NCBI GenBank assembly: GCA_020846195.1
Contig: JADLEJ010000008.1
Location: 1 to 64,000 of the forward strand
From: Nitrospira sp.
GTDB lineage: Bacteria > Nitrospirota > Nitrospiria > Nitrospirales > Nitrospiraceae
DNA length: 64,000 nucleotides
Direction: 5' to 3'
Position numbers and translations under genes: made by a program. Positions 26,901 to 33,736 of this stretch are shown one piece after another (position 1 is the first letter of the stretch; the number at the start of each line of letters is the position of its first letter). The notes under the pieces are model-generated. The model was not told the origin of the DNA. It was given only the letters and a program-made list of their open reading frames with translations, and did no database searches.

Positions 26901-27796
26901 AGTACTCGGTCGCGGTATGTCTCTGCCCAGGCGCGCAAGGTTTTGTGTAGTGCCGAATGGTCATGACTGTCAGTGGGCACTTGGTAGAGGATGGGCGTGA
27001 CGCCCTTGGCTTCCCACTCGATGGCTTTGCGGTGTTCCTCCCCCGGCTCGCAATCGCCCAGTGCCCAAGCCTGCGGCGTGGCTTCACCCAGCATCCGGTC
27101 GGCAGCCAGCGCATCCATCATGTATCGCAACACCGGATCGTTGATGCTGTAGCCAACAAAGCAGACTATATAGTTGCGAAACAGTTCGCTCACGAAGCGG
27201 GCCGCCCAGCGTTCGGTGAGGTAGGCGAGACCGAAATCGCCGCTGGTAACCACCAACCTGTTCAGAGCCGTGTCATCTTGTTCTTCAGGCAGCAGGCCAT
27301 GCAAATAGACCAGCCCGTTCCAGCGGCTGTTTTTCGGGATGGGCAGCATCGGTGCCGCATATGTCTGGAAGGCTTGGCCAGTGCGCTTGGCCGCCGTATG
27401 AAACACCCGGTCAAAATTGGTGGTGACCAGCCGCAATGCGCCTTCATGGCTGCGCGCCAGACACAATAGTGCTACGTGCGTGTCGGTAGCACCTTTGCGA
27501 CGCAAATTTGGCTTCAGTGCTTCGGCCAGCTTACGACGGACGTCCAACCGCTGCCCAGGCAGACGCCGTTCCAACAAGTCGAGCGTGGCATCGAACTGAC
27601 CGCGATCTAATGCTCCCTGCTCGATCTCGAAAGGTGTCGTGCCGATCAACTGATAGATCTGTTCCACTAGCCCCTTGAAACCCGGCAAGCCGGCGGGATA
27701 CGAAATGCCGGCGCCACAGAAAAACACCACACGGCCTTCCTCGTGCGCATGCAAGAGCGCATCCGGGATATCAGGACCGTTGGTGATAAACTGCAT
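23972..27796 (-). CDS. large SIR2-domain protein, candidate anti-phage NADase
   Basis: The 1274-residue protein has an N-terminal SIR2-like domain (residues 20-230). It shows FFCGAGISYPAGLPGF (the GAG NAD-binding turn, 28-30), TTNFD with Asn127, the catalytic-position His166 in YLHG, and GYSINDP (215-221). The remaining 1000 residues are mostly helical, with no Walker motif, STAND ATPase or membrane segment that I can see. The layout resembles SIR2_2/DUF4020-type proteins and the stand-alone defence sirtuins (DSR class), in which SIR2 depletes NAD+ on phage infection. The function here is inferred. It lies 92 bp after an antitoxin-like gene on the same strand. Its AGGGA is unusually close to the start codon. 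Confidence 0.8.
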   Translation of the reverse strand: MQFITNGPDIPDALLHAHEEGRVVFFCGAGISYPAGLPGFKGLVEQIYQLIGTTPFEIEQGALDRGQFDATLDLLERRLPGQRLDVRRKLAEALKPNLRRKGATDTHVALLCLARSHEGALRLVTTNFDRVFHTAAKRTGQAFQTYAAPMLPIPKNSRWNGLVYLHGLLPEEQDDTALNRLVVTSGDFGLAYLTERWAARFVSELFRNYIVCFVGYSINDPVLRYMMDALAADRMLGEATPQAWALGDCEPGEEHRKAIEWEAKGVTPILYQVPTDSHDHSALHKTLRAWAETYRDRVLGKERIVVSHALARPSASTQQDDFVGRVLWAMSDKSGLPAKRFADFNPVPSLDWLLEAFSDECFKHSDLIRFDVPPHDEVDAKLRFSLIRRPAAYNRAPPMLLAFGGMTGSEWDDVMFHLARWLTRHLDDSRLIIWIAQRGGQLHDRWSWLIEHELDRFASLERDGKIAELDEIRLQAPKAIPGPLMRTLWRLLLSGRVKTRPRDSDLYRWKGRLKREGLTTLLRLDLRELLAPQVALKRPFGWGDKEKSAGEPMRLRQLVDWELVLAADHVHTTLRGLADEQWAASLPQLLDDFQLLLCDALDLLRELGKANDRSDQSHWDLPSITPHWQNRGFRDWVSLIELLRDAWLRLRGNDSARATRIAQDWFKLPYPTFKRLALFAASQETCIAPGQWVDWLLADGAWWLWSPDTRREVFRLFALQGHKVIGVTTERLESAILAGPPREMYRGDLEPERWQDLVASSVWLHLAKLNASGLVLEAPAAARLAELSTANPLWQLAANESDEFSHWMSGTGDPDYEENRDVDIAPRKRRELVQWLTKPQPERRPFHEDTWRDVCKKHPLNCLFALGDLAAQGNWLKSRWSDALYAWGNGKQVQRMWRYAAPLVQTMPDAVLQEIAHGVTWWIETVSRSINLHEEILLNLCRRILALPLEAGTGMTSNGKPIDQPVTEAINHPVGHVTQALLNLWFKRKPNDNDQLPTEIKSFFTDLCDIGVDRFRHGRVLLGSRLIALFRVDRTWTEQHLLPLFGWDNPCEAKSVWEGFLWSPRVYQPLVIAFKPQFLESANHYTDLGEHRQQFAAFLTYAALGPTEGYTVDEFRSAIGALPQEGLEESAQALSQALEGAADQREDYWKNRVQPFWQQVWPKSRDLVTPRIAESLTRLIIAARSEFPAALAATQDWLQPIEHPDYVIHLLHESRLCARFPEDALRLLNAVIANQQWAPRELGQCLDEIVQAAPRLAEDVRCQRIRDYVRKRGM

Positions 27797-27888
27797 TCCC
27801 TGTCTTCTCTATTCAATGAGGGCAAACATGCGAACAATCAAGATCTGAGTGGGTCTAACTAATGTTACCGCCCCATTCCCCCTCAGCC

Positions 27889-28089
27889 TCAGAGATCGAA
27901 CACGGCGGTGTGAGACTTCACTCTGCCCGCCTTATAGTCTCGGCGAGCCTCACGGATACTCTGGAGATACTCCGACGAGGTCGCGGCAAGCAGATCCTCA
28001 AGAAAGGCCAGCCGTGCAGGTTTCTTCATACTTTTCACTGCCCGGATAATGGTTTCCTGACTCACTTCTATTTTGAGCGCAATTGTCAC
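27889..28089 (-). CDS. small antitoxin-like protein (RelB/addiction-module type)
   Basis: The 66-residue product starts at GTG (TAGTG overlap with the DUF488 stop). It has an N-terminal MTIALKIEVSQETIIRAVKSM segment and ends REARRDYKAGRVKSHTAVFDL. The last part, with an acidic or basic helix followed by AGRVxSHxxVF, is common in antitoxins whose toxins are RelE/ParE-like. No toxin frame follows: only 92 bp separate it from the SIR2 gene, too little for one. It is therefore an orphan or has another partner. The family assignment is by motif only. Confidence 0.55.
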   Translation of the reverse strand: MTIALKIEVSQETIIRAVKSMKKPARLAFLEDLLAATSSEYLQSIREARRDYKAGRVKSHTAVFDL

Positions 28090-28457
28090 TACGTCTTTTT
28101 TCCATCTTTACTCAGGAAATCCCTCAGCACGACGGCTTGGTTCTGCCCTTCGTCTTTGGCTGAATAAAGCAGCGTGACGGGATGGGTCTTGGCTTGTTCG
28201 GTGATCGTGGCGAGGAGAGTCGTTTTCTCTTTCAGCTCGGCCTGGTAGCGGCGGCGGAATTCTTCCCACTTTGCAGGATCATGGTTGAACCATTGCCGCA
28301 ACTCAGTTGACGGAGCAATGTCCTTTAGCCAGAGGTCAATATGAGCCGATGCCTTCGAGACGCCTCGCGGCCAGAGGCGGTCCACCAGGATGCGATAGCC
28401 ATCGCTCTTATCCACCGGCTCATAGATGCGTTTGATCGCAATCCGAGATCTCGCCAT
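28089..28457 (-). CDS. DUF488-family protein
   Basis: The 122 residues carry the DUF488 signature: IKRIYEPVDKSDGYRILVDRLWPRG near the N-terminus, LWLKDIAPSTELRQWFNHDP in the middle and TLLYSAKDEGQNQAVVLRDFL near the end. The family is widespread and uncharacterised. It overlaps the aldo/keto reductase stop by one base (TAATG) and the downstream small gene by one base (TAGTG), so three genes appear translationally coupled. Confidence 0.88.
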   Translation of the reverse strand: MARSRIAIKRIYEPVDKSDGYRILVDRLWPRGVSKASAHIDLWLKDIAPSTELRQWFNHDPAKWEEFRRRYQAELKEKTTLLATITEQAKTHPVTLLYSAKDEGQNQAVVLRDFLSKDGKKT

Positions 28458-29296
28458 TAGAGTCCGATCGTTTCAATCCGTTGTAGCTCTTCCGCTGTCA
28501 GCGTGAATTGATCCGACGCCAGATCCTCTTTCATATGTTCAGGATTCGTCGTGCCCGTGAGCGGCAACATGCCGATCTGCTGCGAAAAGCGAAAGACGAT
28601 CTGCGCCAAGCCGGTCTGATACTTCGCCGCCATCGCGCGAATAGCTGGCTCGGTGAAGATCTCGCGATTCGCCGTGAGGAGCGAGAATCCTTGATAGATC
28701 AGATTGTGCGTTCGACACAAATCCCGCACCTCTTTGTCCCAGCCAAAGGCGGCATAGCAGCGATTCTGCACCACCATCGGCTTGTGCTTGGCCTTCTCGC
28801 AGAGCAAGGCCAACTGCTCCGCCGACACATTGCTGATGCCAATCATCTTCGTTTTGCCGGAATCGTAAAACGATTCGATTGCAGCCCAGACTTCCCAATC
28901 GGCCTCGCTCAATCCGCGCCGGCCATACGGCCCGTGCAGGACATAGGAATCGAGATACTCGGTGTGGAGGTGCGACAAGGAACTCTGAAAGGACTGCGCG
29001 ACCTGGGTTGTCAGATCGGCGTTCGCATCGTAGGGTGTCCGGTGATCCTGCCCGTTGACCGGCGTGAACTTCGTCTGCAGGAACAATGACTCTCGCTTCA
29101 CGCCCTGCTTCGCAAGTTCCAACAAAGCTTCGCCGACCAGCGCTTCCTGATAGTGAATGAGCTGATTCGCCGTATCGATGGCTGTAAAGCCTGCCGCAAC
29201 GGCTTGTTGCACTAGCTGACTCGTCGCCTCTTTCTTCCAAGCCGTGCCGTACATGAACGAAGGAATCGCGATGCCGTTATATGCCGTCAAAGTCAT
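28457..29296 (-). CDS. aldo/keto reductase
   Basis: The 279-residue protein shows the AKR TIM-barrel motifs. The active-site Asp and Tyr are in AIDTANQLIHYQE, the Lys in LQTKFTP and the His in YVLHGPYG. The GISNVS loop and the C-terminal PLTGTTNPEHMKEDLAS segment (NADPH binding) follow. It reduces aldehydes or ketones with NADPH; the natural substrate is unclear. The ATG at 29296 was chosen because AGGAGG precedes it by 7 nt; the upstream extension to 29407 has no similarity. It heads the DUF488/antitoxin-like run. Confidence 0.9.
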   Translation of the reverse strand: MTLTAYNGIAIPSFMYGTAWKKEATSQLVQQAVAAGFTAIDTANQLIHYQEALVGEALLELAKQGVKRESLFLQTKFTPVNGQDHRTPYDANADLTTQVAQSFQSSLSHLHTEYLDSYVLHGPYGRRGLSEADWEVWAAIESFYDSGKTKMIGISNVSAEQLALLCEKAKHKPMVVQNRCYAAFGWDKEVRDLCRTHNLIYQGFSLLTANREIFTEPAIRAMAAKYQTGLAQIVFRFSQQIGMLPLTGTTNPEHMKEDLASDQFTLTAEELQRIETIGL

Positions 29297-29427
29297 AAGC
29301 GGGCCTCCTGAATGCATGCTGACGCAGCAAGCCCCTGCTTGTCTAGTGGCCGAGTCTAGAGGGGGAGGTTTCAAACCATCTGCGGACTTGATAGAGTGCG
29401 CACGCACAGAAGCGGAGTATCGTGATT

Positions 29428-29745
29428 ATGGACAACGAAGAGACACTTCCCGTCATCGAACTGAGGGTCACGTCCCAATATAGCCAGGCCAACCCTTGGG
29501 TGATTCAGGCGATCTCAGGATTTTTATCGGCGTATTTTATGGAGCACCCGGGATTCCGAGTGCTGCGACAGGCCGGTGAAGCCTCGTCGGGTATGCATGT
29601 GTGGACTTGTGAGATTCCCGCTTCGCTGAAAGTGCCTCGCCTGCTCAAGCGCCTGCAAGCCGACATCCCGCCATCCAAAGTTGTGCCGCCTGACGAAGCC
29701 GCCCAAGCCCCAGCTCGATCCATCATCGACAGCTTGGGAAGCTAG
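29428..29745 (+). CDS. hypothetical protein, about 105 residues
   Basis: I do not recognise this protein. It is a compact alpha/beta sequence (ELRVTSQYSQANPW, a hydrophobic SGFLSAYFME helix, then FRVLRQAG and VWTCEIPASLKVPRLLKRL), with no signal peptide. An in-frame GTG at 29422 is an alternative start; GGAG at 29414-29417 lies 4 nt from that GTG and 10 nt from the ATG. It is divergent from the aldo/keto reductase. Confidence 0.5.
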   Translation: MDNEETLPVIELRVTSQYSQANPWVIQAISGFLSAYFMEHPGFRVLRQAGEASSGMHVWTCEIPASLKVPRLLKRLQADIPPSKVVPPDEAAQAPARSIIDSLGS

Positions 29746-29833
29746 TCTCAATCGGGAAAGGAATGCCGATGGGCGTTGGCCACTCCGCCATCATCGGAAG
29801 ATATGTCGAGAGGAAAGAACTGAAAGACAGATG

Positions 29834-29962
29834 CTACTGACGAGGCCGAAACCACATCAACACACGCTCGCAGGCGGCTTCCAGCGGACGATCCGCCATC
29901 ACTGCAATGCCGGCTAGCGCCAACAGACTCATCACAACGCTGGCTTCTTCAAAGTCCATCAT
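29834..29962 (-). CDS. 42-residue predicted single-pass membrane protein
   Basis: The frame starts at ATG 29962, preceded by AGGAGG at 7 nt. The product, MMDFEEASVVMSLLALAGIA and onward, has one hydrophobic helix (about residues 9-24) and a charged C-terminal half that ends FRPRQ. The longer frame back to 30097 lacks a ribosome site and adds only Arg-rich sequence. The role is unknown; small membrane proteins of this kind often modulate larger membrane complexes. Confidence 0.45.
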   Translation of the reverse strand: MMDFEEASVVMSLLALAGIAVMADRPLEAACERVLMWFRPRQ

Positions 29963-30106
29963 GGGAACGCCTCCTGTTGAGACGTACCCTATCGCACTCG
30001 ACCGGCACCCGATAGTCCCCGAAAGAGGGGCGCGGATGACGAGCGCTATGCGGGACATTCCCCCTCTTTTGAGGGAAGTCTGCCCGTTGTTTATCATTGA
30101 GGTCTC

Positions 30107-30736
30107 TTACGATAGATCGCGGAGATACTCCGCCTCTTCCTGCATCTGCTGTTGCAACCGCGGGCGATCCGGAGCATGCAGTGCCCGGTCGTACCAGAAC
30201 AGCTCCAGCGCAGCTGTGATATCGCCAACCTGCGGGCCGTGCGGATCGGCATCCCGCTTATACTCCAAGTACGCCACACTGGCAGCCGACTCTTCTTTCG
30301 TAAAGATGGAAAGCCGACAGCGGGCATGGTCATACCACGTCATCGCTCCATAGCGGCGCGGATTCACAAGCGCCGACTTTCCGAGCACTTTTTCGAAGAC
30401 CCGGTGTTTGGCAGGAAGCTGGACGAGGCGATCGGAAAAACCGTTGGTGAGGTGAAAGAGCGGATCAGCGGTATTGAGCTGACCCGCCACATCCGCAATC
30501 AGGTAGGCCGGTAAAAAATAACGGAATCCGCCCTCCGAAAAAAAGCTCAGCGCCGTGTATTGCGCATCCAAGATCGATGCGCTCATTTCGGACCAACCGG
30601 AACAGCCGAGAAAAGGAGCGAGCGCTTCAGCCGGTTCACAGCCTTCCGTGCTTCCGACTAAAAAAGGATCGCCGGGATGCTCCGTTTCGCGAAATGCCTC
30701 ACGAATAGAAGCCGCAACGAGAACAGGATCCTTCAT
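30107..30736 (-). CDS. conserved hypothetical protein (DUF6714-like)
   Basis: The 209-residue protein is soluble. It has a central Phe-rich segment (SFFSEGGFRYFLPAYLIADV) that I associate with the DUF6714-type family, and a C-terminal Arg/Glu-rich helix. Its start is 3 bp after the DEAD-box helicase stop (TAG-TCT-ATG), so it is almost certainly translated from the ppa-helicase transcript. No catalytic motif is visible and the family name is held with low confidence. Confidence 0.55.
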   Translation of the reverse strand: MKDPVLVAASIREAFRETEHPGDPFLVGSTEGCEPAEALAPFLGCSGWSEMSASILDAQYTALSFFSEGGFRYFLPAYLIADVAGQLNTADPLFHLTNGFSDRLVQLPAKHRVFEKVLGKSALVNPRRYGAMTWYDHARCRLSIFTKEESAASVAYLEYKRDADPHGPQVGDITAALELFWYDRALHAPDRPRLQQQMQEEAEYLRDLS

Positions 30737-30739
30737 AGA

Positions 30740-32506
30740 CTAATCCCGAAACAGTCTGACCGCCACCTTCTGCCCCTTAATCCTGGTACGGCTCAATGCG
30801 TCGATCACGTCGCGCGCCATGGATTCCGGAACCTCCACGAGCGAAAACCGTTCCTCGATTTCAACACCACCGATCTGAGCGGACCCCAGCCTGGCTTCGT
30901 TGGTAATCGCGCCCACTAAATCGGCTGGCCTGATCCCGGCGGCGCGGCCCGCCCCGATATAGACACGGGCTGAATTCGGCGTCCGGCCATGCGCCGCGCG
31001 CGCGCCAGGCCTTCCCGGCATTTCTCTGGGAGAGCGGGCGCCACGGGACATCTCGCCCCCCATGGCCGGCGAACGGCGCGCGCCAGGGCGCGCATAGTCC
31101 TGCCGGGCATAATCAGGCACTCTGGCTTGCACGGAAGGAATTTCCTGTTCTTCCACATTGCCGCCTTGCGCCTGATGCGCCAGCTTCACCGCCGCAGCGG
31201 CCACATCGACCAATTCGAAATCCTTCGCCAGCACCGTCACGACCGATCTGAAATGTTCCACATCGCCGGACGCTAGTATCTCGCGAATCGACGTGAGAGT
31301 CCGTTCGATCCGCTTCGTTCGCAAGTCGGCCACCGAAGGTACTTGCGCGACGACGATCTTGGCCTTAGTCAGATGCTCGATGTTCCGAAGCAACCGATGC
31401 TCGCGCGGCTCGACGATGGTGATCGCTTCCCCTTCGCGGCCGGCCCGGCCGGTGCGGCCGATCCGATGCACATACACCTCGGGAGAAGACGGCAAATCGT
31501 AATTCACCACATGCGAGACGCTCGGAATATCCAGCCCGCGCGCAGCCACGTCCGTGGCCACCAGTATCTGCGTTTGCCCCGACTTAAATGCGCTCATCAC
31601 CCGGTCGCGCTGCGACTGGCTCATGCCGCCATGAATGGCTTCGGCACGATAGTCCCGCCCCGCGAGACCGGCGGTTAATTCATCCACTTCCAATCGGGTC
31701 CGGCAAAAGACCAGCGCGGACTTCGGCGCCGCCAGATCCAGCACCCGGATCAGCGCGGCCACTTTGTAGGGCCGGTTCACCACATAGGCTGTCTGCAATA
31801 CTTTCGGCGCGGCGCCGGGCTTGACCGGCTCCTTGGCAATCTTGATCTCGACCGGATTCTTGAGATGCCGATGGGCAATCGATGCGATGCGCGGCGGCAT
31901 CGTGGCGGAGAACAACGCGGTCTGCCGGTCTGCCGGCGTCTGCGTGAGAATCGCCTCCAGATCGTCGGCAAATCCCATGTCCAGCATTTCGTCCGCTTCG
32001 TCCAGCACCACCATCTGCACATGCTTCAGTTGCAGCGTATTACGCCGGATATGGTCGAGCGCCCGGCCGGGCGTCGCCACGACGACATCCACGCCGCGCT
32101 TGAGCGCATAGAGCTGCGGGCCAATCGCCTGCCCCCCATAGACCGCCAGCACCGAAATCCTCAATTCCTTGCCGTACCGTTGCACCGCTTCGCCGACCTG
32201 AATCGCCAGCTCGCGCGTCGGCACTAAGATCAGCGCGGCGGGCCGCTGCTTCGTGCCATGCGCCAGCCGCTGCAACAGTGGCAAGGCGAACGACGCCGTC
32301 TTCCCCGTTCCGGTCGCCGCCTGCCCCAGCAAGTCCCGTCCCGCCAGCAACGGCGGAATCGACTCTCGCTGAATCGGCGTCGGCTCTTCATACCCCAGCG
32401 TATCCAGCGTCGCCAGCAGCGAGCCTTCGAGGCCGAGCGCGGCAAAGCCGGGGGAAAAGCCATGAACGGAGGGGGCGGTGGATGGCTCAGTGTGATCAGA
32501 TTTCAT
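30740..32506 (-). CDS. DEAD-box RNA helicase with DbpA-type RNA-binding domain
   Basis: The 588 residues carry the helicase motifs in order: Q motif near PTPIQRESIPPLL, motif I AATGTGKT, Ia PTRELA, II DEAD in VLDEADEMLD, III SAT, then VI HRIGRTGR. The C-terminal RNA-binding domain (IGAGRAAGIRPADLVGAITN to the end) is the DbpA/CsdA type, after an Arg/Gly-rich linker (about residues 450-500). Such helicases assist ribosome assembly and cold adaptation. It starts after a GAGG site, 28 bp downstream of ppa on the same strand. Confidence 0.93.
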   Translation of the reverse strand: MKSDHTEPSTAPSVHGFSPGFAALGLEGSLLATLDTLGYEEPTPIQRESIPPLLAGRDLLGQAATGTGKTASFALPLLQRLAHGTKQRPAALILVPTRELAIQVGEAVQRYGKELRISVLAVYGGQAIGPQLYALKRGVDVVVATPGRALDHIRRNTLQLKHVQMVVLDEADEMLDMGFADDLEAILTQTPADRQTALFSATMPPRIASIAHRHLKNPVEIKIAKEPVKPGAAPKVLQTAYVVNRPYKVAALIRVLDLAAPKSALVFCRTRLEVDELTAGLAGRDYRAEAIHGGMSQSQRDRVMSAFKSGQTQILVATDVAARGLDIPSVSHVVNYDLPSSPEVYVHRIGRTGRAGREGEAITIVEPREHRLLRNIEHLTKAKIVVAQVPSVADLRTKRIERTLTSIREILASGDVEHFRSVVTVLAKDFELVDVAAAAVKLAHQAQGGNVEEQEIPSVQARVPDYARQDYARPGARRSPAMGGEMSRGARSPREMPGRPGARAAHGRTPNSARVYIGAGRAAGIRPADLVGAITNEARLGSAQIGGVEIEERFSLVEVPESMARDVIDALSRTRIKGQKVAVRLFRD

Positions 32507-32534
32507 ACAACCTCGGCGGCGCCTTTCTGGTCAA

Positions 32535-33218
32535 TTAGACTGAGATATGCTTGGGCCACAGCGACTCAAGCTCGGGGAATTTCTTCCGATAATCGGCGTG
32601 ACTGGCAAGAATCACTTTCATGGCCTCGTCGCGCCCATACACGCTCGTGATTTCAACTTTATGCTGCACCGATCCCGGCGCCATCTTATAGGTCAGAAAG
32701 TAATGCTGCAGCCGGTCGATCAACGCAATCGGACAGTCGCCGATATCCTTGAAATCGCCGTAGGCCGCATCGTCTTTCATCACCGCGATAATCTTGTCGT
32801 CCGCTTCGCCGCCGTCGGCCATGCTGAATCCCCCGATGGGAATCGCCGTGAGCAAAATATCGCTATGGGCAATCGTCTTTTCCGTGAGGACGCAAATATC
32901 CAGCGGATCGCCGTCGCCGACCATGTTCTTGCGCTTCGCCCGCTTGCCGAACAGCCCAGCCACTTTTTCACCGCAATAGGTTTGCGGAACGAGTCCGTAA
33001 TACACGGGGCAAAAATTGGAAAATCGCTGTGGGCGGTCTACTTTTAAAAAGCCGCTGTCTTTATCGACTTCGTACTTCACCGTATCAGTCGGCACGATTT
33101 CAATGTACGCCGTCACCACATCCGGCGCCTTATCTCCGATCGACACCCCGTGCCAGGGATGCGCCTTGAACATCAGCCCCATCAACCGCTGACTTGGATC
33201 CATCCCCGAACGCCCCAT
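32535..33218 (-). CDS. ppa: inorganic pyrophosphatase (family I)
   Basis: The 227-residue protein contains the signature DGDPLDICVL and other metal and substrate residues of soluble family I pyrophosphatases (YGLVPQTYCGE, AVMKDDAAYGDFKDI, FLTYK). It splits PPi to phosphate and drives biosynthetic reactions forward. The ATG is preceded by a long GAGGAGGAGGAG tract, a very strong ribosome site. It is slightly longer than the common 175-residue enzyme because of an N-terminal extension that resembles eukaryotic-type family I sequences. Confidence 0.93.
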   Translation of the reverse strand: MGRSGMDPSQRLMGLMFKAHPWHGVSIGDKAPDVVTAYIEIVPTDTVKYEVDKDSGFLKVDRPQRFSNFCPVYYGLVPQTYCGEKVAGLFGKRAKRKNMVGDGDPLDICVLTEKTIAHSDILLTAIPIGGFSMADGGEADDKIIAVMKDDAAYGDFKDIGDCPIALIDRLQHYFLTYKMAPGSVQHKVEITSVYGRDEAMKVILASHADYRKKFPELESLWPKHISV

Positions 33219-33466
33219 CGACTCCTCCTCCTCTGAAAGCCACCATCATCCACACGCCAGGCATGCGCCAGGCGCAAATTCCTCAACCAATCGTGCAATG
33301 CTGAATGAAAGACCGTTGAGCGGTTCGCGCAGATTCACTCGCTCAGCGCCACAGGCCGAAGCCCGAACGCCTACGCAACAGCATACGGGGGCCGCCAGGC
33401 ATGCGGCAAGACGCGGAACGGTCTCTTTCGTAGGGGACAACGAACAACGGACAAGAGGAGAAACGA

Positions 33467-33667
33467 TTAGTCGTCTTCAGGCAGTTGAATCGGTCCCGCC
33501 CATTCCCCTTTGGCCAGCGCCACTTCCTGATACCCGCCATCAGGCCACTGAAACTGTCCGGCCTGGTCCACTTCCACGATAAACGGATCAGCCTCGTGCG
33601 CCACTCCCCGAAACCAATACCATCCAGCCACTCCCGGCTTATCGAGGGTCCACCGATAGCCCGCCAT
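33467..33667 (-). CDS. hypothetical protein, 66 residues
   Basis: A short acidic/Trp-rich sequence (GYRWTLDKPGVAGWYWFRG, then QFQWPDGGYQEV and a GPIQLPEDD end) with six Trp residues. AGAGGA lies 9 nt before the ATG. I do not recognise a domain. It is divergent from hrpB. Positions 33219-33466 between it and ppa hold no gene that I can support. Confidence 0.5.
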   Translation of the reverse strand: MAGYRWTLDKPGVAGWYWFRGVAHEADPFIVEVDQAGQFQWPDGGYQEVALAKGEWAGPIQLPEDD

Positions 33668-33736
33668 CGCCTCGATCCTCTCGTGCTTCCCTGCGCGGTC
33701 TGCTACAGTCTACCCCGCGTGAGGTTGCACCCTATC

